From Nitrososphaerales archaeon TH5894 (GTDB lineage: Archaea; Thermoproteota; Nitrososphaeria; Nitrososphaerales; Nitrososphaeraceae), in NCBI GenBank assembly GCA_014523485.1, contig JAATVK010000025.1:1-11273 (forward strand): 11,273 nucleotides of DNA, written 5' to 3'. Both the position numbers and the translations under genes were made by a program. The notes beneath the pieces were generated by a model. That model worked only from the letters and a program-made list of their open reading frames with translations, was not told the DNA's origin and searched no databases. The stretch's first letter is position 1. Each line of letters starts with the position of its first letter. This document shows, piece after piece, positions 5,826-11,273 of the stretch.

Positions 5826-6941
5826 GTGAGGAAGCCAAATTATTTGAATTCTTCAAACCTATTCTATTCGGAATATTCATTATGTTATATGTGCCTAAAA
5901 AGGAATTTTCCGACTCGCAAACATTATAGTAAAATAAATAATATAAACTGCTTTATCTGCAAAGGCATTTTTTGTAAAATTGATGAAATTGTACAAAAAA
6001 TGTTTGAGCTGATCCATTTTCAAGAAAATTATAGCTATCGATCATTTACAATAGGAACGACATTGCCATATTATATGTTTGATATTGAAGACTCAATTAG
6101 GTCACATTACAAATTAAAAGGCATAGAAAATATAAAATCATCTTTTAATTTTATAATTAGGAACAAATTTAAATCTCTATCTAGAAAGAAATTAAATATC
6201 ACTAACCCTGACATTAAAATTAATTTATTTATCTCTGATAACAGTGATTATTCTATTAAGATTTTATCACGTTCTTTATATTTATTGGGTAGATATAATA
6301 AGAAAAAATTTATGGCTCAAAGGGAAAAAAATTTTTTAAAGAATAATCCTGATATTGATTATAATTCCTTTACATCAAAAAATCAAACAATTCAAACAAC
6401 GATACAAAAAACTATATCTAATTGTATTAGGTCAGATAGGATGGTTTTCTCTTGGTATGGAAGTGAAGATAATAATAGTCAAGTATTAGGTAAAGGGAGA
6501 TTATTTTTGGTTCAGCTTATTAATCCCCGACAAAGGAAAATAAAGATTAATAAGATATTTACAGACAACGGAATGTCTTTCAAAATTATAGAAAAAAAGG
6601 ATTTTTTAGAGAATGTTAAAAGAAATTTTAGAGTGAAAAATAAAATATTTATAAAAACATCAGATCCTATCAATAAGATTCACTTTTTTAATTTAATGAA
6701 ATTAAATAACACAATCATAAGATATCGGTACAAATCAAAAATATTTTATAAAAAAATTTATAATATTGGATTTAAAAAACTTGATGCATATCATTTGATA
6801 ATTAATATAGAATGTGATGGTGGCCTTTTTTTAAGACAATTTATCGAAGGACGAAACTTTATAAAACCAAATATTTCTTTAACACTTCACAATCAATGTG
6901 AATGTTTAAAATTTGATATTCTGGACATCTCACTTTCCTAA
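5826..6941 (+). CDS. pus10: Pus10-type tRNA pseudouridine synthase, divergent
   Basis: Archaeal Pus10 makes pseudouridine 54 and/or 55 in the tRNA T-loop. The 371-residue protein has an N-terminal zinc module with Cys20/Cys23 and Cys42/Cys45. A THUMP-like region follows (FTIGTTLP 74-81; IKSSFNFIIRNKF 103-115; LLGRYNKKKFMAQ 153-165), then the catalytic domain. The family motif around the nucleophile, usually GRED-x-D, reads GSEDNN (212-217). Asp215 is kept, but the Arg is Ser213 and the second Asp is Asn217. LGKGR (221-225) matches the following loop. The C-terminal HGD-GRT motif is replaced by FIEGRN (339-344). Base composition is very AT-rich and Lys/Asn/Ile-heavy, more so than srp54. The start is GTG 3 nt after srp54, where an in-frame stop bars anything earlier. 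The family is assigned from overall pattern; activity is likely but unproven. Confidence 0.8.
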   Translation: MRKPNYLNSSNLFYSEYSLCYMCLKRNFPTRKHYSKINNINCFICKGIFCKIDEIVQKMFELIHFQENYSYRSFTIGTTLPYYMFDIEDSIRSHYKLKGIENIKSSFNFIIRNKFKSLSRKKLNITNPDIKINLFISDNSDYSIKILSRSLYLLGRYNKKKFMAQREKNFLKNNPDIDYNSFTSKNQTIQTTIQKTISNCIRSDRMVFSWYGSEDNNSQVLGKGRLFLVQLINPRQRKIKINKIFTDNGMSFKIIEKKDFLENVKRNFRVKNKIFIKTSDPINKIHFFNLMKLNNTIIRYRYKSKIFYKKIYNIGFKKLDAYHLIINIECDGGLFLRQFIEGRNFIKPNISLTLHNQCECLKFDILDISLS

Positions 6942-6950
6942 ATTTTTTAT
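6942..6950 (+). terminator. T-tract terminator of the dph6-srp54-pus10 operon
   Basis: Six T at 6943-6948 directly after the pus10 stop codon, the usual form of archaeal intrinsic termination. Confidence 0.45.
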
Positions 6951-7087
6951 ACAAAATTACGTACTTCTATAATAATCGATGTAGACATACTCGCCAAAGT
7001 ATAATCTGTAAATTTTCACAATAAATTTCTTATGACTCTAATCTGATATAAAAAAGATTCTCAATTGTGAATGAAGGTATAAAACAG

Positions 7088-7122
7088 AAATAAAGGATTA
7101 CTAATATAAAATTCCTTTATTT
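7088..7122. repeat. 10-bp inverted repeat (hairpin)
   Basis: AAATAAAGGA (7088-7097) is perfectly complementary to TCCTTTATTT (7113-7122), with a 15-nt loop. A further G-T pair can extend it. It sits about 150 nt past pus10 in the convergent gap. It could form a structured 3' end or bind a dimeric protein. Confidence 0.6.
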
Positions 7123-7350
7123 TACATCGAAGATATTCTAATTGTTTCATATTTTAGAATTGAATTTTCAGAATATGGAATACTAAACACGAGAACTATC
7201 CTATTTCTAGACACTCGAAAAATTACACATTATAATTCAAATTACTGTTTCTTTAATTATTTATAGAAGAAATAGGTCCATCATCGCGATACTAGGTTAA
7301 GAATATTTAGATAACGTCAATTTTTTATATGATAATGAGAATGGAATTCT

Positions 7351-7392
7351 TGTCTGATGACAGTATTGGGAGAAGACATGATACATCTTCTC
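7351..7392 (+). repeat. Tandem small hairpins downstream of a TATA-like box
   Basis: TGTC/GACA (7351-7362, 4 bp, loop TGAT) is followed by GAGAAGA/TCTTCTC (7370-7376 with 7386-7392, 7 bp, 9-nt loop). A TATA-like TTTTTTATATG lies about 25 nt before 7351, and a T6 tract occurs near 7430. This layout would suit a small RNA of roughly 80 nt. No family match is claimed. Confidence 0.35.
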
Positions 7393-7620
7393 GATGCAAA
7401 CATGGTATTTCATAACGATATTACATTTTTTAAAGAATATTATATAGAAATTCGAATTCGGATTTAATGATCTTGTAAGAAAATAAAGTAAAACAACAAT
7501 GTTTCATCACGGACTTAATATTACAAACATTCATTAAAAGGACAATAATATCAAAATCCCAATTTTTCTAGGTTCTGTTTGAAAGAAAAATTAAAAATTT
7601 GCAATTTTGAAAATCTTAAT

Positions 7621-7635
7621 CATAAAAAATAAAGC
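7621..7635 (-). terminator. T-rich terminator after eS31
   Basis: On the - strand GCTTTATTTTTTATG follows the eS31 stop by about 14 nt. The T-tract would end the eS24-eS31 transcript. Confidence 0.4.
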
Positions 7636-7648
7636 AAAATTTTTTAAA

Positions 7649-7834
7649 TTATATTTTTTTTTTGTTAAATTCGGTAAAACCACATTTACCACAAGTTAGT
7701 CTGTCTTTATGGACAGCCATAAAAACGCCCTTCCCGCATCTGGGACAATCTCTCTTGAGACGTATTACAGAATTACCATCTATTTTGTAGAATTTGTAAA
7801 CCTGAGAATCTTTCTTATCTTTTTTATCTGCCAT
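7649..7834 (-). CDS. rps27ae: Small ribosomal subunit protein eS31 (S27Ae)
   Basis: A 61-residue 30S subunit protein with one C4 zinc ribbon: Cys30 and Cys33 (CPRC) pair with Cys48 and Cys51 (CGKC). The N-terminus is Lys/Asp-rich and the YKFYKIDG segment precedes the ribbon. Unlike the eukaryotic protein it has no ubiquitin fusion, which is normal in archaea. The ATG start is preceded by GTGAT, complementary to the 3' end of 16S rRNA, a few bases upstream. It follows eS24 after 14 nt in the same direction, a pairing known in archaea. A kae1/bud32 gene, often next in other archaea, is absent here; a non-coding gap follows instead. Confidence 0.96.
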   Translation of the reverse strand: MADKKDKKDSQVYKFYKIDGNSVIRLKRDCPRCGKGVFMAVHKDRLTCGKCGFTEFNKKKI

Positions 7835-7848
7835 TCATATCACTACTA

Positions 7849-8211
7849 TTATTTAGAATCTGCCTTAGCAGTTTGCTTCGCTTTCAATTTTGCGGCCTTT
7901 TCTTCATCGATTAGTTTTTTTCTATCTTCCTTTAATAATTTTCGAAGTATTCTATACTTAGGAAGATGTTTTTTAGCTATTTCCTCATTTTCATAAATAA
8001 ATAGAGTAGCGGTAATGTTAGTTTTTCCTTTTTCACCAGCTAATGAAATAGGAAATATTTTTTTTTCATCCTCATTAAAATTTTTTGCTATCATTTTAAC
8101 TAACTCAATTTTACTTAATTTTCCTGCTGCACTAGTCAAGAAAATTTTTAGTTCTCTTCTATTTAACATAAGGTTTAATTTATCTTCTAATATAGTAAAT
8201 TGGAAGCTCAA
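7849..8211 (-). CDS. rps24e: Small ribosomal subunit protein eS24
   Basis: A 120-residue 30S protein of the S24e family. The family signature NPLLNRRE appears as LMLNRREL (14-21). It is followed by the helix KLSKIELVKMIAKNFN and a basic C-terminal helix rich in Lys, Glu and Ala (about 86-120), a little longer than in many archaeal homologues. The start is TTG: a stop codon lies in frame seven codons upstream, the only downstream ATG (residue 15) would remove the first beta strand, and a TATA-like box sits 25-32 nt before it, which suggests a leaderless transcript. It heads a two-gene unit with eS31. Confidence 0.93.
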   Translation of the reverse strand: MSFQFTILEDKLNLMLNRRELKIFLTSAAGKLSKIELVKMIAKNFNEDEKKIFPISLAGEKGKTNITATLFIYENEEIAKKHLPKYRILRKLLKEDRKKLIDEEKAAKLKAKQTAKADSK

Positions 8212-8235
8212 TGTCGTATCATATTTTTATAAACT

Positions 8236-8243
8236 CATATAAG
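8236..8243 (-). promoter_or_regulatory. TATA-like box of the eS24-eS31 unit
   Basis: CTTATATG on the - strand lies 25-32 nt before the TTG start. A second AT-box, TTTATAAA (8226-8233), is too close to the start for leaderless use of the TTG. The box is inferred from spacing. Confidence 0.45.
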
Positions 8244-8352
8244 CATTTGCATTATCACAGAATACCATAGATTATGAATGACTTTTTTACCAATATAGTG
8301 TTAGACTCTTTGCATTTATTTTTTTATCCTATATTAAGATGTCCAAATAATA

Positions 8353-8378
8353 TTTTTATAGTATAATACTTATAAAAA
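8353..8378. repeat. AT-rich inverted repeat overlapping TATA-like boxes
   Basis: TTTTTATAGTA (8353-8363) pairs with TACTTATAAAAA (8367-8378) with one bulged T and a 3-nt loop, 11 pairs in all. Both arms contain TATA-like sequences facing opposite directions, so it may be a bidirectional promoter element rather than an RNA stem. Confidence 0.5.
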
Positions 8379-8394
8379 ACAATTATCAAATTAT

Positions 8395-8493
8395 ATTTTA
8401 ATTGTACTAATCCATATGATTTACTGGTACAAAACAATGTCAGATTGTGCAATAATTTTCCGTATACAACTACTCTATTTTGAAGAGTTTTTT
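8395..8493 (+). ncRNA. Candidate small RNA with 3' stem-loop terminator
   Basis: Inferred unit: the TATA-like ACTTATAAAAAAC (8368-8380) predicts a start near 8400. The stretch then offers the pairings TTGTAC/GTACAA and ACAAT/ATTGT and ends at a stem-loop with T6. The unit would be about 95 nt. No box C/D, H/ACA or known riboswitch signature was found and no protein frame is evident, so this rests on promoter and terminator layout only. Confidence 0.25.
8472..8493 (+). terminator. Stem-loop with T-run, + strand
   Basis: ACTCT (8472-8476) pairs with AGAGT (8484-8488) around a 7-nt loop, followed by T to 8493. The shape is that of an intrinsic terminator reading rightward, although no annotated + strand gene precedes it. 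Confidence 0.45.
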
Positions 8494-8570
8494 GCATTCA
8501 TATAAATATACTTAATTGAATAATTTCTAAAGTGATATTATATTTTTAATTATAGTACTTATGGTAACTT

Positions 8571-9647
8571 CTAACTTATATTCAAATGATTTTCAATTTC
8601 TGATAATCTATCTTTATTTCCACAAAAAGTAATTAAATCTACTAATTTCTTTCTAGCTTTTCCTTCTCTAATTACTGAGCGGGAAATATCAATTCCTTCT
8701 TTAAGGTTTTTAGCTATGTTAGAAAGAACTAATACAGGTGAGGAATTCAAAGCAACTAAATCTTCGATTTCTTTGTGAGCTAACCCATAAATAGATTTGA
8801 GAGTCAGTTGTATTGAATCATCCTTATTTTTAATAATTATATTATTTACTGATGTCAAAGGTATCCCAACATCAAGTGGATTTAAGTTAAATTTGTTTAT
8901 TTCTCCGTTGTAAACATGGATTATCTCATTTAAACATGTAGTGGATATTTCGTCAATGCCATCATTTGAATTAACAAGTATAAAATTTCTATTTAGTTTT
9001 TTTGTAACTTCGGAAAATTTATTCAATAATGCAGAATCATATATACCTATGATTTGGCCACTTAAGTTAGAACAAGGATTACATAATGGTGCTGCAACAT
9101 TAAAGATTGTTTTCATACCTATTTCCTTCCTTAATTTCGCAACATTTTTTAATACAGGATGAAATAACGGAGCAAACAAAAAACCTATTCCTAATTCTTC
9201 AATACAAGTAGACACGATATGTGGAGGAAGACTTAGGTTTAAGCCGATATATTCCAAAAAATCAGCGCTTCCGCATATACCAGAAACGGCTCGATTACCA
9301 TGTTTGGCTATGTAACACCCAGCAGCGGCAGCAACAATTGCAGATGCAGTACTAATATTAAATGTTTTAATTTTAGAGCCTCCAGTCCCACAAATATCAA
9401 ATAAATTATTATGTATGTTAGGATGAATTGTAATAGAATGCTGCTTAATAATTTCAATCATCGCAAGAATTTCATCTACTGTCTCACCTTTCCATGAAAT
9501 TTCCTTGAGAATAGAGGAAGAATAAGAGTCATGAATTCTCCTTTCAACTATATTTGTAAAAATCACTTTCGCTTCATCATATGTTAAATTCTCTCTAGAA
9601 GAAATTTTATTTAATAAATTCTTTATATTAAGTTCTGTATTAATCAT
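8571..9647 (-). CDS. trpD: Anthranilate phosphoribosyltransferase
   Basis: Transfers phosphoribose from PRPP to anthranilate, the second step of tryptophan synthesis. 358 residues, normal length. Motifs in order are the PRPP loop GTGG (87-90), FNISTASA (96-103), KHGNRAVSG (115-123), GSADFLEYIG (126-135), FAPLFHP (158-164), TIFNVAAPLCNP (180-191) and the metal-binding DGIDE (229-233). Deviations from the family: the residue after GTGG is Ser91 rather than Asp, and LGPL has become AAPL. All other substrate and Mg residues I can place are present. It overlaps trpG by four bases (ATGA), so translation is coupled to it. No trpC, trpF or trpE lies beside it; downstream is a non-coding gap. It is clearly TrpD and not a nucleoside phosphorylase relative, given the motifs and partner gene. 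Confidence 0.95.
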   Translation of the reverse strand: MINTELNIKNLLNKISSRENLTYDEAKVIFTNIVERRIHDSYSSSILKEISWKGETVDEILAMIEIIKQHSITIHPNIHNNLFDICGTGGSKIKTFNISTASAIVAAAAGCYIAKHGNRAVSGICGSADFLEYIGLNLSLPPHIVSTCIEELGIGFLFAPLFHPVLKNVAKLRKEIGMKTIFNVAAPLCNPCSNLSGQIIGIYDSALLNKFSEVTKKLNRNFILVNSNDGIDEISTTCLNEIIHVYNGEINKFNLNPLDVGIPLTSVNNIIIKNKDDSIQLTLKSIYGLAHKEIEDLVALNSSPVLVLSNIAKNLKEGIDISRSVIREGKARKKLVDLITFCGNKDRLSEIENHLNIS

Positions 9648-10231
9648 TTTTTTATAAAGGAAATAAAATTGTTCAATATTTTTAATCCTTCACCAGTTAG
9701 TATTGATTCAGGATGAAATTGAACTCCTTTAATAGGATATTTTTTATGAGCTATTGCCATAATCTCATTATCATCTAATGAATTCGCTGTTATTTCTAAG
9801 CAATCAGGAAAGGTTTTTTTATCAGCTATAAGAGAATGATAACGAGTAGCTAGAAAAGGATTTTTGACATCTTCAAATAAGGGATCAAATTTATAATAGA
9901 TTTCACTTGTTTTACCATGCCTAGTGCAAATTGCATTAGTGATCTTCCCACCAAAAGCTGATACTATTCCTTGATGTCCTAAACATATACCTAAAAGTGG
10001 TATTTCTTTTCCTAGGGTTTTTATAATATCATTGCATATTCCAAAGTATTTCTTATTTTCTGGGTTTCCTGGTCCAGGAGAGATGATTATTGCATCTACA
10101 TCCATTTTTTTTATTTTCTGTAGAGTGATATTGTCATTTCTATATACGAAACTTGTTATATCATATTGACCCAGTAATTGTGCAATGTTATAAACAAAAG
10201 AATCATAATTATCAATAATCAAAATCTTCAT
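9644..10231 (-). CDS. trpG: Anthranilate synthase component II (glutamine amidotransferase)
   Basis: The glutaminase subunit that supplies ammonia to TrpE for making anthranilate from chorismate. 195 residues forming one class I amidotransferase domain: DNYDSFVYN (7-15), SPGPG (51-55), the nucleophile Cys83 in GICLGHQ, HGK (105-107), RYHSLI (130-135), and His173/Glu175 in QFHPES complete the triad. The YHSL stretch and HGK motif favour TrpG/PabA over other amidotransferases; a PabA role cannot be excluded, but the fused reading with trpD argues for tryptophan. It leads a two-gene - strand unit; trpE must be elsewhere. The start ATG has no Shine-Dalgarno. A possible TATA-like GTTTAAATGG (10261-10270) would leave a leader of about 9 nt. 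It is divergent from the GAPDH gene, 119 bp away. Confidence 0.96.
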   Translation of the reverse strand: MKILIIDNYDSFVYNIAQLLGQYDITSFVYRNDNITLQKIKKMDVDAIIISPGPGNPENKKYFGICNDIIKTLGKEIPLLGICLGHQGIVSAFGGKITNAICTRHGKTSEIYYKFDPLFEDVKNPFLATRYHSLIADKKTFPDCLEITANSLDDNEIMAIAHKKYPIKGVQFHPESILTGEGLKILNNFISFIKK

Positions 10232-10298
10232 TTAGATAAGGAATTACTAATAGGATCAGTCCATTTAAACATTTCAAATTATTAGAAAGTCAAAATAA

Positions 10299-10310
10299 AA
10301 ATATATTATA
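10299..10310 (+). promoter_or_regulatory. TATA-like box of the GAPDH gene
   Basis: AAATATATTATA is centred about 46 nt before the ATG, predicting a start near 10330 and a leader of about 20 nt. The trpG promoter must lie in the same 119-bp divergent spacer, so the two could share regulation. Confidence 0.4.
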
Positions 10311-10350
10311 CTTGTAAGGGGAATAACATAAGAAGATTTTAGTGGTTAAA

Positions 10351-11273
10351 ATGGTTAAATTATTTATTAATGGTTATGGTAATATCGGTAGACGATTAGC
10401 GACAGCATTTGATTTAGATAAGGAAGTAGATTTGGTTGGTATCGCAAAATATAAGGTTGACGAAAGAGTAAAAGAAGCAATATCCAAAGGATATAAAGTA
10501 TTTATACCTAGAACTAGCGAACAAGACTTTAAAGTTAATAAAGTGGAGTATGCGGGTTTTATTGAGGATGCTATCCAACAGAGCGATATTGTAATTGATG
10601 CATCCAAAGAAGGATTGGGATATGAAAATAAACAAAAATTTTATTTACCAATGAAAAAAATAGCGATTTTTCAAGGTGGAGAAGATAGAGAGGGGAAATA
10701 TTCTGTCGCTGATATTATTCATAATTCGAGAGTTAATTATGACAAAGTCGTAGGTAAATCCTATGTTATTCAAGGGAGTTGTAATGTCTCTGGAATGGGC
10801 AGAGTTATTCAACCATTAATTGATCACTTTGGTGATAGAATTAGAAGATATGATGTAACCCTAATTAGACGGTGGGCAGATTTAGAAGATTTAAATTCTG
10901 TAAAGGATTCTATACAATGGGATAAAAGTCCCCATCATCAAGATGATGTGAAAGATTTTATTCCTAACATAAAATTATTTGTTGATGCCTATAAAGTCCC
11001 TTCCAGAATGATGCATTTGCATCAAATGTCAATAAGATTTAAAAATAAAGCACCAACCAAAAACGAAGTCATCGAAATTTTCGAAAACGAATTTGGTATA
11101 TCAATTTTAAATTCTGCCAAGGGAACGGCAGATATACGAAAAAAGGCTCTAGAGATGGGATTTCCTCATGGAGATACCAACATGATTCATATTCACAAGG
11201 AAGTCGTGAGGAGCCAAGACGATATCCTTAAAATTTCCTATTCTGATGATCAAACAGGAATGGTGATTCCTGA
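10351..11273 (+). CDS. gap: Glyceraldehyde-3-phosphate dehydrogenase, archaeal type II (3' end missing)
   Basis: Phosphorylating GAPDH interconverts glyceraldehyde-3-phosphate and 1,3-bisphosphoglycerate; in autotrophic archaea it mostly serves gluconeogenesis. 307 codons are visible and the frame is still open at the window edge; the family has about 340, so roughly 30 residues are lost. The N-terminal Rossmann motif is INGYGNIGRR (6-15). IVIDASKEG (80-88) follows, then the catalytic Cys144 in GSCNVSGMGR, where most archaeal enzymes have SCNTTGLCR. RRWAD (173-177) stands for the usual RRAAD, and SPHHQDDV (193-200) carries the conserved His pair. MMHLHQM is typical of the archaeal class. The start ATG is chosen from the motif position; an upstream GTG (10342-10344), in the same frame, would add three residues. 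Divergent from trpG. Confidence 0.93.
   Translation, partial: MVKLFINGYGNIGRRLATAFDLDKEVDLVGIAKYKVDERVKEAISKGYKVFIPRTSEQDFKVNKVEYAGFIEDAIQQSDIVIDASKEGLGYENKQKFYLPMKKIAIFQGGEDREGKYSVADIIHNSRVNYDKVVGKSYVIQGSCNVSGMGRVIQPLIDHFGDRIRRYDVTLIRRWADLEDLNSVKDSIQWDKSPHHQDDVKDFIPNIKLFVDAYKVPSRMMHLHQMSIRFKNKAPTKNEVIEIFENEFGISILNSAKGTADIRKKALEMGFPHGDTNMIHIHKEVVRSQDDILKISYSDDQTGMVIP

Larger units (their letters stand above)
6951..7648. other. Gene-poor convergent intergenic region of about 700 bp
   Basis: Lies between the ends of the pus10 operon (+) and the eS24-eS31 pair (-). I see no convincing coding frame on either strand. It holds a 10-bp inverted repeat (7088-7122) and a 7-bp hairpin (7370-7392) just after a small hairpin. 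There is also a TATA-like box (TTTTTTATATG, 7321-7331), a CGAATTCG palindrome near 7453, and the terminator of eS31. Convergent gaps in compact archaeal genomes are normally much shorter, so small RNAs or a decayed gene are possible. No tRNA or box C/D RNA could be built from it. Confidence 0.5.
8244..8570. other. Intergenic region between eS24 and trpD
   Basis: About 330 bp without a convincing coding frame. It contains an AT-only inverted repeat (8353-8378), three copies of TTTGCATT (8246, 8309, 8491) and a stem-loop plus T-run on the + strand (8472-8493). Both flanking genes are on the - strand, so the + oriented terminator is unexplained by them. A T8 tract near 8318 is another + strand T-run. 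Confidence 0.5.

Noticed and set aside
7354..7420. Box C/D small RNA suggested by CTGATGA
   Set aside because: No CTGA box D follows within the needed distance, and no D'/C' pair is present.
7440..7510. Box C/D small RNA on the - strand suggested by GTGATGA at about 7504-7510
   Set aside because: No TCAG (reverse-complement box D) occurs at the required distance.
7709..7996. 95-codon + strand open frame across eS31 and the end of eS24
   Set aside because: It lies antisense to two certain ribosomal protein genes and its composition is that of a reverse-strand shadow.
10374..10635. Two overlapping - strand frames of 73-77 codons
   Set aside because: They are antisense to the GAPDH coding region, whose motifs are clear.
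1..11273. CRISPR arrays, insertion sequences, integrases or defence genes
   Set aside because: No regularly spaced direct repeats, transposase motifs or terminal repeats with target duplications were seen.

Overview
The window reads as chromosomal DNA of an AT-rich archaeon, most likely a member of the Nitrososphaerota (Thaumarchaeota). Supporting signs are archaeal or eukaryote-type ribosomal proteins eS24 and eS31, SRP54, a Pus10-type pseudouridine synthase, a diphthamide ligase, an archaeal type II glyceraldehyde-3-phosphate dehydrogenase, a tRNA with bulge-helix-bulge introns, and TATA-like boxes about 25 nt upstream of leaderless starts. The genus cannot be fixed from the sequence. No mobile element, CRISPR array or phage gene was seen.

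Left part (1-3097): a VTT/DedA-like membrane protein gene and a solitary hemB (porphobilinogen synthase) lie on the + strand. They are followed by a tRNA-Tyr(GUA) gene carrying two introns: 57 nt at the canonical 37/38 site and 31 nt inside the T-loop at 58/59. A zinc-dependent alcohol dehydrogenase resembling the Sulfolobus enzyme converges on the tRNA from the - strand.

Middle (3098-6941): a gene-poor gap holds a possible small transcription unit. It is followed by a small winged-helix protein gene whose start overlaps a 7-codon upstream reading frame. Then comes a tight + strand operon, dph6 - srp54 - pus10, with 0 and 3 nt between genes. It joins modification of translation factor EF2, co-translational protein targeting and tRNA T-loop modification. 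The Pus10 keeps the expected catalytic Asp but is strongly divergent around it.

Right part (6942-11273): a gap of about 700 bp without genes holds inverted repeats between convergent units. It is followed on the - strand by eS24-eS31 (rps24e, rps27ae), a 360 bp gap with a possible + strand small RNA ending in a stem-loop plus T-run, and trpG-trpD with a 4-nt overlap and no trpE. Divergent from trpG is the type II GAPDH gene, which runs off the end of the window.

The most solid unusual item is the doubly interrupted tRNA-Tyr. The most interesting protein-level item is the altered Pus10 active-site neighbourhood. No clear new multi-gene system is visible; most of the window is housekeeping.
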